This document shows positions 33,563 through 43,460 of a DNA stretch of 64,000 bases, piece after piece. The stretch's first letter is position 1. Every line of letters begins with the position of its first letter. The position numbers and the translations under genes were made by a program. This DNA is from an uncultured Anaerolineae bacterium (GTDB taxonomy: Bacteria > Chloroflexota > Anaerolineae > Promineifilales > Promineifilaceae): the NCBI GenBank assembly GCA_937943625.1, contig CALEAD010000067.1:1-64000 (forward strand), given 5' to 3'. Under the pieces are notes generated by a model that was given only the letters and a program-made list of their open reading frames with translations, had not been told where the DNA came from and searched no databases.

Positions 33563-36175
33563 TCACCGCCAGCGATAAATCACCACATCCCCGCTTTGGA
33601 ACACCACATCCAGCAGCCCTGCGAATTTTTCACGCACCTGGCCGCCATAAGTGGCTACCTCGCGTCCCCCCACGTAGATGTAGGCGACGTTGTAGCGGTC
33701 GAGCAGCGCCGCGACCGTCTCCCAATTGGTTTCGCTGTAAATCTGGCGCACGGCCGGGTCGCGCTCGGCGGGTTCCGGCGTCAGGCCGCGCCACTGGTAC
33801 TGATGCCCGGCCCAGCCGAGCAGGGTGGGCAGGCCGGTGCTGGCGGAGATACGGCCGTAATCGGAGTACTGCCCGCCGACCGCTTCCACAATCACTGGCG
33901 CGCCCCTGATGTTTTGCCGCAGCCACATGATCGCCTCATACTCGGCCGGGCCGTAAAGCTGCAAATAGGCCAGCCCATTCAGCGTGGCTGGCTGGCGCAC
34001 GGGCGAATTTGCCGCGCCGCGATACTCGGCGGCGCGAGATTGTACGGCATAAAAGGGAAAGAACAGGCTGAGCGTAAACAGGGTAACGTAGAGCGCCGTG
34101 GCGACAACGGCTGTTTTGTGCATCCATTGCCACATCAGGCCCAATCCCACCAGCGCTGCCGTGCCAAACAGCACCCACGCCTGGTAGTAAAACTTAAAGG
34201 TGGTGTTCAACCTCATGCCAAAATTGTCGCGCAGGTACAAAAATTCTGGCCCCAGGGTTAGCAGCGCGCCGGTGAGGATAAACAGCAGTACAAAGGGCAG
34301 GGGGGAGGGGAGAAGGGGGTGACGCGGTGATGTATTTGTCATCTCATCACCTTGCCACCCAGGCACCCTGTCATTTTGCCAGAGCATGACCACCAGGGCA
34401 ATGAGCGCCAGCAGGAAGAGGGTGAGCGCCGGATAGGCCAGACGCGCGGCCAGAATGGTGGGGGTGAGTGCCAGCAGGGCGCTAAATCCCCAGTCGGGGG
34501 CAACGGCCGTTTCCGGGCGCGCGGGCAAAGAGATACCTGGCTCGCTGGCCAGGTTGAAGATGCGCGCCGCGCCGTCGGCGCTGCTGGCCAGCACCCAGGT
34601 GAAGAAGCCCAGCAGCAGAAAGAGGAGCAGCAGCAGAGAAACGGCCGTGAGGAGGCCTGCACGCCAGCCCCCAAAGCGCCGCTGCACTGCCAACGCCAGC
34701 AGAAACAGCGTGATGCTGCTTAGCGGCATGGCAAAAATGATCAGAAAATGCGCCAGCCGTGTTGGTCGCATCAGCATGGGCAGCAAATAGGGCGCACCCG
34801 CCTGCGAGCGGAAGCCCAGGTAAAAGGGCAGGTAAGCCAGCACGGCTGCCACTACCAGCAGCAGGCCCATCACGGCCGTTTGCGCCAATAAGCCGCTGTG
34901 CCATCCTTCTTGCCGGCGCCGCGCCAGCGCATACGCCCCCAGCACCACAAACAGGTGAATCAGCACGTCCCAGGTGTTGAGAAATGAAAGCCCACCCAAG
35001 ACCAGCACGGTGAAGAGCCAGAGCGGGGTTTTGAAAAGAGATGAGAGACTGGAGATGAGAGATTGGAGATTTCCAGTCTCCACTTTCCAGCTCGCAGCCC
35101 CAAGAAACCAGAGGTAAGCCACCGCCAGACTGAGGAAGGCAAAGGGCAGCGCCAACACGTGTGGGTGCATGTCTCCCAGAGCAAAGCTGAAGCCGGGGAA
35201 TTCCACAATCGGTTCCAGGCCCGTCTCGGCGCGGCCGGAGAGATGATGTTCGTGAATGACGCGCGAGGAGCGCCACCACCACCAGTTGCTGGTTTCATAG
35301 CGCGGCGTAGCCCCTGGTGGCGGCAGTTCGCCCAGGTCGCGCACGTTTAGCCATTGCCAGAAGGCTGGGGAGCCAATGCGGTTGGCGTGCAGCATCTCCA
35401 GGGTGATTTGCTGATTGCCTGCCAGGGGCAGGGCAATGGCGGCGATGAGGCCAAGGGTGAGGGCCAGGCGACGACTGGGTGAGGGGGTGACGGGATGAGG
35501 GGGTGGCGTATTTGTCACTTTGTCACTCCCGGCGATCAGGTTGTAGACCAGGCCAAAAGCGCCTACGCCTGTGCCCGCCACCAGCCAGGCAATGCCCAGG
35601 TTGAAGGCGATGTATTCAGGTACGGCCGTTAGCCGCGCCAGTAACGAGACCATGACGTAGCCAAAATAGTAGTAGCTAATGGCAAAACCGGAGAGCCATG
35701 GGTCGAGAGGGGGTATGGCCGAGCTGCGCCCCAGCCCGTTAAGAAAGGCGAACTCCATCGGCTTTTCCGTGTTCAGGATGGCGGGGTTTTGCGCCCGCAC
35801 CCACACCCACAGGGCAAAGAGCAGCAAAAAGAGTACCTCGGTCAGCAGCACCTGGTCGCGATTGGCGCGCAGCCATTGCGCCAGGGACTCTTGCGCGCTG
35901 CTGTTTTGCTGCCGGCGATAAACGACCCAGGAAACGGCCGTTGCCAGCCCCACGCTCACCAATCCCCCGCCCAGGTCGTTGCCCAACAGCCCCAGGCTGC
36001 CCAGCAGCCAGAAGAGGTAGCTCACCAGCAGCAGCCCTGCCATCTTGGTAAAGGCGTAGCCCCGGTCAGCCAGCGGGCGGAAGAGAGTATAAGTCAGCGG
36101 CAAAACAGCCGTGCCCAGCGCCATCAGCGCCACCCACCAGCGAAATGCGGCAAAACTATCGGAAATCGGTAGCAT
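33563..36175 (-). CDS. DUF2298 (Chlor_Arch_YYY) membrane protein
   Basis: An 870-residue polytopic protein of the Chloroflexi/Archaea-restricted DUF2298 family. Family blocks are [28 protein letters not shown]-like EFPGFSFALGDMHPHVLALP, NTWDVL, TFKFYYQAWVL and the late GAPVIVEAVGGQYSDYGR. The Asp-His pair in GDMHPH could be catalytic. The function is thought to be GT-C-like sugar transfer. Three low-complexity inserts are visible: SDKVTNTPPPHP near residue 225, NLQSLISSLSSLFKT near 370, and VPGWQGDEMTNTSPRHP near 605. They match simple DNA repeats, not the family. ATG 36175. Confidence 0.88.
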   Translation of the reverse strand: MLPISDSFAAFRWWVALMALGTAVLPLTYTLFRPLADRGYAFTKMAGLLLVSYLFWLLGSLGLLGNDLGGGLVSVGLATAVSWVVYRRQQNSSAQESLAQWLRANRDQVLLTEVLFLLLFALWVWVRAQNPAILNTEKPMEFAFLNGLGRSSAIPPLDPWLSGFAISYYYFGYVMVSLLARLTAVPEYIAFNLGIAWLVAGTGVGAFGLVYNLIAGSDKVTNTPPPHPVTPSPSRRLALTLGLIAAIALPLAGNQQITLEMLHANRIGSPAFWQWLNVRDLGELPPPGATPRYETSNWWWWRSSRVIHEHHLSGRAETGLEPIVEFPGFSFALGDMHPHVLALPFAFLSLAVAYLWFLGAASWKVETGNLQSLISSLSSLFKTPLWLFTVLVLGGLSFLNTWDVLIHLFVVLGAYALARRRQEGWHSGLLAQTAVMGLLLVVAAVLAYLPFYLGFRSQAGAPYLLPMLMRPTRLAHFLIIFAMPLSSITLFLLALAVQRRFGGWRAGLLTAVSLLLLLFLLLGFFTWVLASSADGAARIFNLASEPGISLPARPETAVAPDWGFSALLALTPTILAARLAYPALTLFLLALIALVVMLWQNDRVPGWQGDEMTNTSPRHPLLPSPLPFVLLFILTGALLTLGPEFLYLRDNFGMRLNTTFKFYYQAWVLFGTAALVGLGLMWQWMHKTAVVATALYVTLFTLSLFFPFYAVQSRAAEYRGAANSPVRQPATLNGLAYLQLYGPAEYEAIMWLRQNIRGAPVIVEAVGGQYSDYGRISASTGLPTLLGWAGHQYQWRGLTPEPAERDPAVRQIYSETNWETVAALLDRYNVAYIYVGGREVATYGGQVREKFAGLLDVVFQSGDVVIYRWR

Positions 36176-36230
36176 AGATCACTCTGCGTGAAGCGTGATG
36201 GAGAGCCTGGCACATTACACGTTACAACTT

Positions 36231-39200
36231 TTATGCTTCACGTTTCACGCGGTAAATACTTGTGCCCGCATTGCGGTACACTTCTTCCAGGTAGCCCATC
36301 GCCACCATTTGTTCAAATTTATTCAGCCCCTGCGGATGATAGTAAACCCATTCTAACTGCCCGGCATAAATATACGCCACATCATACTTTTGTAAGAAAT
36401 TCAGTGCTTCTTGAATGTTGGTCGTGTTATAAAACTGATTCACTTCGCGGATGCGGTTGCTGATCAGCCAGCCCGGCACCGTCGCGCGCTGCTGCCGCTG
36501 ATGCCAGTCCCAGCCTGCCACACTGGGCAGCCCCGTGTACATGGCCACACGCCCGCTAATCGAGCGATATTCGCTGAAGCCGCCATTGTTGTGGCTGTGA
36601 CCCTCCACAATTACCGGCGAGCCATCAATGTACCGCCACATCCAGCGCAGCGCTTCGTAATCGTATCCCAGGGGAATGATGGCGTTGTTGGTGTCGCCGT
36701 AGGAAACGTATTGCATAAAGGCCATGCCATCCAGTGTGTTGGGCGCTTCTTTGCTCATGCGAATGGCCCATTTGGCCGGCGTAGCCGTCACGGGGTAGAG
36801 CAGGGCGGCAAAAACCATCGCGCCCAGGGCCGTTTGCCAGGCGCGCCGCGTGAAGCGGCTGCTTCTTTGCAGAGATGGCCACAGCCATACGGCCGTTACC
36901 CCACCCACCACACTCAGCATCATCCACACCTGCATATAGAACTTGAACACCGTGTTCATGCGGCCAATGTCGCCATCCAGCACCACAATCTCCACTGCCA
37001 GCGTCAGCCCCAGGGCACTGGCAATCAGGATCAGCACCACACGCCGCGCTGCCGGCAGCCCAGGGCGCAGCCCCAACAGCCCTGCTGCCAGGATCAGCGT
37101 TAGCACCACTGGCGCGATCCAGTAGCCGCGCAGCGCCAACCAGGCCAGCAGCGCCACATAGCCCACCGGCGCCGCAATCAGCGCCACGCCAAATGGCTCC
37201 AGGCGGCGCAACTGCTCATAAGTCCAGCCGCGCGTCCAATCGCGAAATTCGCGCGCCAGGTGCGTGAGGACAAAGAGCAGGAAAAGGCCGTAAATGGTCA
37301 GATAGTTGCTCAGGTGGGTGTAGCTGCCCTGCCAGAGGGAGAGGCTGTTGTAGGCTGTGCCATAGTTGGCAGTAAACGGCCAAAAGGTCATCACGGAGAT
37401 GGCAAAGAGGAGAGCGGTCAGGAAGATGGATTGTAAGATGGCAGAAAGCGGGGATTGGAGATTAGCAATTGGCGATTGGCGATTGGTAATTGAATTGCGT
37501 TGCCAGACCCAGAAAGTCAGCGCCAGGCTGCCGATTACCAAGTAGGTGGGCCAATCCCAGGTGTTGGTGGCGCGCAGGGAGCCGATCACCAGCCCGCCAA
37601 ATAGAAACTGCCAGGGCGACGGAGTTTGCGGGAGCAGGGCAGCGTTTTCCTGGCTCCCCGGCTCTCCGGCTCTCTGGCCCTCTTGCTTGCGTATGCCCCA
37701 ACGCCATTCCAGCGCCAGTCCGACCGCCCAGCCCAGCGCCAGCAACGTCAGCGGCAGGGCAATCATGTGCGCGTGCAGGTCGCCATATAAAAAGGTGAAG
37801 AACGGGAATTCGGTGATGGGTTGTACTTCGCCAGGATTGGCGTTTATCGCCCGTGAAGCAATCCAGAACCAATCGCCGGTGTAAATGGGCGCGGGCTGCC
37901 CCCCGATGACCTTGATGCCGCCATCGAGGAATTGCAGCAGCGGCCCAACCAGGGGAATTTCGCCCAGGGAAGCGTTGCCGGCACGCTGCCAGGCGTTGAA
38001 CAACACGCCCACCTGCGCCAGATTGCCCAGCAGCAAGGCCAGCGCCGTGGCGATGAGACCGGCAATGACCGCCTGTTTTTGCAGGGGGGGGGTGCTGATT
38101 GGGTGACTGGGTGATGTGTGCGTCACCTTGTCACCCTGCCACCCCGTTACCTTGTTATTAGCTGCCAGGTTGTAGGCGGCGCTAAACACCCCCAGGCCGG
38201 TGAAGCTGAAGAGCATGGGCAGGATGAGGTTGTAGGCCAGGGGGGGCACAATGCCCAGCAGTTTGGTCAGACTGCCGACGTAGACGAAGCCGTAGTAGTA
38301 GTAGTTGATGTAGCCACCCGCGTGCCAGGGGTCGTAGGGAGGGAAGGTGGTGGATTTGAGCACGGCCGTAAAATAGCTCAGATCCATCGGTTTTTCTCCG
38401 CCCCAGATGATGTCCCACACGTCTGGGTTGCCCAGGCGGACCAGAATCAGCAGCAGGAAGAGCGCCGCACCTAACGCTTCAACGACGCCGATGGTGCGCC
38501 AGTTGGCGCGCAGCCAACTCACCATTGCCTGCCGCTGGCGCAGGAAAAAGAAGAGGGAGAGCGCCGCAAGCACGGCCGTTCCCAACAGTAACGTCCCGCG
38601 CGTGTTGGGCAAAATCTCGTAGCTGGCCAAAAGCCAGCTAAAATAGGAGATGAACAGCAGGGCAAAGATGCGTGCCAGCGCATACCCCCGATCGGGCAGA
38701 CCGCGTAGCGCCACAAAAGTGAGAGGAAATGCCAGCCAGCCCAACGCCACCACTGCCAGCCACCAGACAACGGCCGTCAGCCAGGGGGCGTGGTTCAGTA
38801 CACTATCCAGGGCAAAAATCTCGCGGAACGTGCCCCCGGCGCGCTGCGTTTGCCACTGTGCGGCCGTCAGCATCAGGCCGTTGGGCGCCTGCGTGGCTTG
38901 CAGCGGATTCATAAAAATGGGGTTGCTCAGGTCAATGCTGCCCAGCAGCCGCGCCGTGTTTTCGCGGCTGTAAGCGGCCGTCTTCTTAAAAATCCACACC
39001 GGCGGGTGGTCATAAACGCTAAATGCCTCTTCGGCGGCCAATTCCGAAGGGGGCGGCCAGCCAATTTGCGGCGGTGTGCCCCAGCTCAGGCTGCCGGCCG
39101 TATCGCTAAAGTAGAGCGGGCCAAGCTGATGTGTGGCGTGGAACTGTGCCACTAGCTCAAAGCCAAGCGTGCCGTCAAACAGCCATTCATAATACTTTAC

Positions 39201-41396
39201 CATCATCGGGTACATCAGCGTCAGGCGCGGCAAGTGCCAGATGGCGCGCTGACTGCTGAGCATGATGTAGTCCGCCTCATCCAGCCATTGCTGTACCTCG
39301 CGCCGCTTATCGTCGTTGTCCTGATGCGTCACGGGGCGCTGTCCCCCGCTGACTTCGGCATAGTAGCTGCCATAAGCGTTACGTCCCTGGGTGCTGATAG
39401 GCAGCACGTCGTCCCAATGTTCGTTTACCAGGATGCTGGTGCTGGCCTGTAGCGGTGCTCCTTGCGGCAGGTCAATGGTCAGTTGGTGTAAGCTGCCCCG
39501 CTTGAGCGGTGTGGGGGTCAGGTGGAGGGTGACGGCGTGACGGCCGTTTGTCAGGTCAACGGCCGTTTCTGTTGGCGCGCCATTCCCTAGCTGCATCCGC
39601 AGGTGTGCCACGCCCCCCGTTTCCGGCGTGATAGGGCTGAGGTAGTTCAGACGCACGGCAACAGCCGTGCCATCTTCTGGCATCTCAAACCCCAGTGTCA
39701 GCGGGATGCCATCGGTATAAAAGGCAAAAAACTTCAGTGGCAGATTTAGCTCCCGGTTGCCTGTGCCTGTCTCGTACAGCAGCGTTGCCCCGCTGGGCAC
39801 GTTGGCAAAAATCCAGTCTGAGGCAGCCACGCGCGTGACGGGATTGCGGTAAATTTGCACAAAGGCGCTGGCCCACAGCAAGCTGGGCAGCACCACCAGC
39901 AGAATGAGAAAGGCCAGGGTGATGGCGTGTCGGGGTGATGGGGGGTGGTGTGGTGAGGAAGCTCCTGTGTGTGCTTGTTCCCCGGCCCCCTTACTTCCCA
40001 GACGTTGCCACAGGGCAAACACTGCCCAGCCCGCCAGCAAAAAGAGCGTGGGATAAATGGGCAAAAAGTAGCGGATTGATTTGACCCAGCGTGTGCCCAT
40101 GAAGAGAAAGTAGGCCAGTGTCCAGCTCACGGGAATCAGGTGCGCCATCCAGTCGGGGCGCAGGCGGGCGATGCGCCACAGCGCCCACAGCGTGCCCCCC
40201 CAGGCCGCCAGCGCCGCGGTGATGCCCATGCCATACAGCACCATGTTATGCAAGGGAAAGAGAATCGGCGCGCGGTTGACCCATTGCAGTGCCGGGGGGA
40301 AGCTGGCTTCGGGCGCTTGCAACCGCTGAATCTCTTCCATATTTGCCATGAATTGTGGGTTCAGTCCCACCAGGCTGCGGGCAAAGGTCTCCAGCATCCC
40401 TGGCTCCATGCCCGTGTCGCGCAGCGACACCTGCCGCGCCAGTTCGGCGTCGGTGAAGGCGTAGGGCTGCGCCAGGCGGAAGGTGATCAGCGTGGTGAGG
40501 ATGGCAAACATGCCGGCCAGGGCAATGCGTTGAAAGTTAATCGTTTGCCTGGGCGACCAGCGCCAGAAGCGCAGCCATTCGCCCAGGCTGTACTCCTGCC
40601 GCGCCAGCCAGATCAGGCCGGCCAGGCCAATGGTCAGCCCCAGCGGGGCGACGTTGATGCGAGAGGCCATGGCCAGCCCCAGGGCAATGCCGAAGAGGAG
40701 ATACCAGCGGTAGTGGAGTTGGTTGGGTTGGCTAGGTTGGTTGGATTTGGTGAAGCTGGCGGCGCAAACGGCCGTATACAGGGCAACGGCCGTCAGTCCC
40801 GAAGCCCAGTTGTCCATTGTGTAAAAATGAGATTGCTGGATGGGCATGACGGCCAGCGCGTGTAGCAGCGCCGCCAGTAGCCCTACGCGCCAATCATACA
40901 GACGACGGCCGATGAGGAAGATGAAAGCCACTGCCACCAGGTCAAGCAGGCCAGAAAGGACGCGGCCCACAATGTGGATGCCATTGTAGCTGTTGTAGAC
41001 ATAACGGCACTGCAGCGCAAAGCTGGCGCAGGCATTGCTCACCCACTCCCCCACGTAGCGCGTTACAGTCATGGGGAAGTTACCATAGACATAAAAGGAT
41101 TTGCCTACGTTGTACGGGTTGAGGGTAGAGGTGGCGGTACGCAGGTAGTCTAGCGGGTTTTCTACCGGGCGCAGCAGGCTGCTGGTGTCTGTCAGAAAAC
41201 GTTCGTCGGGGTGCAGGTGATAGGCTTCGTCCCAGTCCAGGCCAGTAAAACGGAAGAGCGCCGCCAGGGCCAGGATGAGCAGCAGAAAGAAAACAGCCGC
41301 GTTTTCACCAGAAAAAGAGCGGGGTGGGGGCGAAACGGCCGTTGGCTGCGCGCCAGGCTCTTCAATTTGCGGTGCTGCTTCTGCCATGTCTGTCAT
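36231..41396 (-). CDS. Giant GT39-DUF2298 fusion membrane protein
   Basis: A 1721-residue protein. Residues about 35-860 are a PMT/GT39-like glycosyltransferase ([16 protein letters not shown] at 55-70 with the Asp-Glu site; about 10 helices, then a soluble beta part). Residues about 880-1721 are a full DUF2298 unit homologous to the next gene ([80 protein letters not shown]). Fusion suggests the two halves act as one machine. Low-complexity inserts occur near residues 220 ([12 protein letters not shown]), 480, 1090 ([17 protein letters not shown]), 1240 and 1305 ([13 protein letters not shown]). Confidence 0.88.
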   Translation of the reverse strand: MTDMAEAAPQIEEPGAQPTAVSPPPRSFSGENAAVFFLLLILALAALFRFTGLDWDEAYHLHPDERFLTDTSSLLRPVENPLDYLRTATSTLNPYNVGKSFYVYGNFPMTVTRYVGEWVSNACASFALQCRYVYNSYNGIHIVGRVLSGLLDLVAVAFIFLIGRRLYDWRVGLLAALLHALAVMPIQQSHFYTMDNWASGLTAVALYTAVCAASFTKSNQPSQPNQLHYRWYLLFGIALGLAMASRINVAPLGLTIGLAGLIWLARQEYSLGEWLRFWRWSPRQTINFQRIALAGMFAILTTLITFRLAQPYAFTDAELARQVSLRDTGMEPGMLETFARSLVGLNPQFMANMEEIQRLQAPEASFPPALQWVNRAPILFPLHNMVLYGMGITAALAAWGGTLWALWRIARLRPDWMAHLIPVSWTLAYFLFMGTRWVKSIRYFLPIYPTLFLLAGWAVFALWQRLGSKGAGEQAHTGASSPHHPPSPRHAITLAFLILLVVLPSLLWASAFVQIYRNPVTRVAASDWIFANVPSGATLLYETGTGNRELNLPLKFFAFYTDGIPLTLGFEMPEDGTAVAVRLNYLSPITPETGGVAHLRMQLGNGAPTETAVDLTNGRHAVTLHLTPTPLKRGSLHQLTIDLPQGAPLQASTSILVNEHWDDVLPISTQGRNAYGSYYAEVSGGQRPVTHQDNDDKRREVQQWLDEADYIMLSSQRAIWHLPRLTLMYPMMVKYYEWLFDGTLGFELVAQFHATHQLGPLYFSDTAGSLSWGTPPQIGWPPPSELAAEEAFSVYDHPPVWIFKKTAAYSRENTARLLGSIDLSNPIFMNPLQATQAPNGLMLTAAQWQTQRAGGTFREIFALDSVLNHAPWLTAVVWWLAVVALGWLAFPLTFVALRGLPDRGYALARIFALLFISYFSWLLASYEILPNTRGTLLLGTAVLAALSLFFFLRQRQAMVSWLRANWRTIGVVEALGAALFLLLILVRLGNPDVWDIIWGGEKPMDLSYFTAVLKSTTFPPYDPWHAGGYINYYYYGFVYVGSLTKLLGIVPPLAYNLILPMLFSFTGLGVFSAAYNLAANNKVTGWQGDKVTHTSPSHPISTPPLQKQAVIAGLIATALALLLGNLAQVGVLFNAWQRAGNASLGEIPLVGPLLQFLDGGIKVIGGQPAPIYTGDWFWIASRAINANPGEVQPITEFPFFTFLYGDLHAHMIALPLTLLALGWAVGLALEWRWGIRKQEGQRAGEPGSQENAALLPQTPSPWQFLFGGLVIGSLRATNTWDWPTYLVIGSLALTFWVWQRNSITNRQSPIANLQSPLSAILQSIFLTALLFAISVMTFWPFTANYGTAYNSLSLWQGSYTHLSNYLTIYGLFLLFVLTHLAREFRDWTRGWTYEQLRRLEPFGVALIAAPVGYVALLAWLALRGYWIAPVVLTLILAAGLLGLRPGLPAARRVVLILIASALGLTLAVEIVVLDGDIGRMNTVFKFYMQVWMMLSVVGGVTAVWLWPSLQRSSRFTRRAWQTALGAMVFAALLYPVTATPAKWAIRMSKEAPNTLDGMAFMQYVSYGDTNNAIIPLGYDYEALRWMWRYIDGSPVIVEGHSHNNGGFSEYRSISGRVAMYTGLPSVAGWDWHQRQQRATVPGWLISNRIREVNQFYNTTNIQEALNFLQKYDVAYIYAGQLEWVYYHPQGLNKFEQMVAMGYLEEVYRNAGTSIYRVKREA
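37441..37490 (-). repeat. Low-complexity word inside a coding loop
   Basis: GATTGGAGATTAGCAATTGG followed by CGATTGGCGATTGGTAATTG lies in-frame in the giant fusion gene and encodes a [12 protein letters not shown]-type loop between membrane helices. The same word fills non-coding spacers near 31.63, 23.36 and 43.42 kb. Length is kept in-frame. Confidence 0.65.
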
Positions 41397-41580
41397 CTTG
41401 TGACACCCAGTTTCATCTGCTCGTTTTATCCCTCAATTGCGTATTCGTCTAATGCCTTCACGCGGCATTAACCATTAGCGTGAAACGCAAAGCGTGAAAC
41501 GTGAGAGAACAGCTATCACGCTTCACGCTTCCTGTTTTTCTATGCCGCGCCAAATTCTAGCAGCATATAAGCCCATTTGC

Positions 41581-42381
41581 CTACACCTCTGGCAGAATCT
41601 GGCGCAGGTAGGGCTTGATGCCTAGCTCCACGTGCCACTGACGTGGGTAGCCCAGCGACACCTCTTCAAAGCGTGCACCCTGGCGGAAGCGCGTGCCGCG
41701 CATGTGCAAATGGCCGTAGATGACCACTTGAATTGGAAAGCGGATGTGCCAATCGGCCGTGAGCGTGGTGCCACACCAGAGCGAGAAGCGAGGAATGCGG
41801 CGCAGGCGTAGCAAGTCCTGACGCAGAGCAAAATGGTTCACCAAAATGATGGGGTCGTTTATTTGCTTTAAGCGAGCTTCGGTCAGATGCACGCACACGG
41901 TGCACCAGCTCTGGCGGTTGGGGTAGGGGTGGGGGTGCAGCAACGACTCGTCAGCACAGGCAATGCCGGTTTCACCTGCCCAGGCAACGGCCGTTTCCAG
42001 CGTTACCTCTGGGGGGCGAAAGCTATAGTCATACAGCGTAAAAACGGGGGCGATCACCGCGCTGCTGGGCCAGCGTGCATACGCATCTTCTGGCGTCAGC
42101 ACAGCGTAGCGCCGGCAAATTTCTACCAGCCGCGCATACTTTTCCTCGCCACGCAGCTCCGCTTCTTGTGGCAGCGTCCACAAGTCGTGATTGCCCGGTG
42201 TCCAGATGACACAGGCAAAGCGACTTGCCAACAGTGCGATGACTGCCTCAAAGCGCGCGGTTGTTTCCGCCACGTCGCCAGCCACAATTAGCCAATCTTG
42301 GGGATGGGGGGGGAGCTGCTGTAAAGCAGCCCAGTTTTCACTATGCTGTGCGTGTAGGTCACTAATGGCAAAGAGCTTCAC
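41581..42381 (-). CDS. Metallophosphoesterase
   Basis: A 266-residue calcineurin-like phosphoesterase with DLHAQH at 8-13, GDVAET at 35-40, GNHD at 63-66, VNHF around 180 and YGHLHMRG around 222. These are the five two-metal motifs of the superfamily. The substrate is unknown and could be a nucleotide, phospholipid or protein phosphate. The start is GTG 42381 (KLFAISDLH). No signal peptide is present, so it is cytosolic. The gene stands alone between the giant membrane protein and a copy of the dispersed repeat. Confidence 0.88.
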   Translation of the reverse strand: MKLFAISDLHAQHSENWAALQQLPPHPQDWLIVAGDVAETTARFEAVIALLASRFACVIWTPGNHDLWTLPQEAELRGEEKYARLVEICRRYAVLTPEDAYARWPSSAVIAPVFTLYDYSFRPPEVTLETAVAWAGETGIACADESLLHPHPYPNRQSWCTVCVHLTEARLKQINDPIILVNHFALRQDLLRLRRIPRFSLWCGTTLTADWHIRFPIQVVIYGHLHMRGTRFRQGARFEEVSLGYPRQWHVELGIKPYLRQILPEV

Positions 42382-42420
42382 GCCTCGATGGTATCCGTAA
42401 GGTGCTGGTTAAGGGTATCA

Positions 42421-42556
42421 GGGCCTGGTGCAAGCGATCTTTACAGTTTGACGGCCGACCACCGAACGCGGTTTCACCAGTGGTAGACGGTCCGCCGTTG
42501 GCCGTTGGCGATTAAAGGTTTGTAAAGCACCGTTTCCAGAGAAGATGAACCATGCC
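42421..42556 (+). repeat. Dispersed GACCGCn-heptad repeat, copy 4
   Basis: It reads GCCTGGTGCAAGCGATCTTT, ACAGTTTGACGGCCGACCACC, then GTTTCACCAGTGGTAGACGG, an opposing arm, and the tail TTTCCAGAGAAGATGAACC. It aligns end to end with copy 2 but has many base changes, so it is an older copy. It sits between the phosphoesterase start and the Crp/Fnr stop. Confidence 0.8.
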
Positions 42557-42561
42557 GATAT

Positions 42562-43278
42562 TTAGTAGAGCGCGCTGCCGGAGCTTTGGATAAGGGTTTG
42601 CAGCGCTGCCTCGTCCAGGATAACAAAGCGCCGACCCTGGGTCTTGATCAGTTTTGCGCGGCGGAAGCGCCCTAGTGTTTTGTTTACGCTTACCCGTGTG
42701 GCTCCGGTCATTTCTGCCAGGTCAGTTTGCGTGAGGGAAAGGTCAATAAGAATGCCTTCGGCGGTAACACGGCCGTGTTGCTCAGCCAGTTGTAGCAAAA
42801 TGCGCGCCAATCGCCCTGGCAAATCGAGAAAGAAAATATCGCTAATCTGGTTGTTCAGGCGACGAATGTGCTGCGCCAACGTTTTCAGTACATGCTTGGA
42901 GAAATCGGGGTTGTGGCTGATGTAGCGCAAAAAATCTTCGCGATGGAGGGTGAGCGTTTCCGTCGGTTCAATGGCTTCGGCCGTAGCAGAGCGGGGCGAA
43001 TCATCGAGTAAGGCCAGCTCGCCAAAAAAGTCCCCCTCACCCAAAATGGCCAGCAGCGCTTCTTGTCCTTCGGGCGTGGTATGGGTGATTTTCACCTTGC
43101 CTTTACTGATAATATAAAGTAAGCCGCCAGGGTCACCGTGGTGAAAGATGACCTGATTGGTATTAAAGCGGCGCGGCGCTAACTTTTGTGCCAGGTTGTC
43201 GGCCTCGGCCTGCTGCATTTTGCTAAAGAATGGCACCAGGCGCAACGCTTCAGTTGCTGTCTCTTTGGGATGGTTCAT
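42562..43278 (-). CDS. Crp/Fnr family transcription regulator
   Basis: A 238-residue regulator. A cyclic-nucleotide-binding domain spans about 18-135, with GEGDFFGELALLDDSPRSAT, which keeps the Glu, Ser-type and Arg contacts of cAMP-binding members. A Crp-type winged helix follows from about 160, with SLTQTDLAEMTGATRVSVNK as recognition part. No Fnr-type Cys cluster is seen, so redox sensing by Fe-S is unlikely. ATG 43278 follows AGGAAGAGGAAA; an open frame extends upstream but the family starts here. It is a single gene and its targets are not visible. Confidence 0.9.
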   Translation of the reverse strand: MNHPKETATEALRLVPFFSKMQQAEADNLAQKLAPRRFNTNQVIFHHGDPGGLLYIISKGKVKITHTTPEGQEALLAILGEGDFFGELALLDDSPRSATAEAIEPTETLTLHREDFLRYISHNPDFSKHVLKTLAQHIRRLNNQISDIFFLDLPGRLARILLQLAEQHGRVTAEGILIDLSLTQTDLAEMTGATRVSVNKTLGRFRRAKLIKTQGRRFVILDEAALQTLIQSSGSALY

Positions 43279-43404
43279 TTTCCTCTTCCTCTTACATCGC
43301 AAATGCCAGAATTGCTTATGCTTTGCGACGATTTTACCGCAAAAGAAGAGGCTTTCACAATGGAGTGCGGAGTGCAAAATGGGGGATGCAGAATTACCCT
43401 CTAA

Positions 43405-43460
43405 TTTTGCTACTCGCTATTCGCTAATTGCTATTCGCTATTCGCTACTTGCTATTCGCT
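43405..43460. repeat. Low-complexity word overlapping a gene end
   Basis: The stretch is made of GCTATTCGCTAATTGCTATT, CGCTATTCGCTACTTGC and ATTCGCTC. The left part is spacer. The right part encodes the last residues of the AlaX-type protein (ERIASSE) and supplies its stop codon at 43438-43440. A repeat word has therefore become the gene end. Confidence 0.65.
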
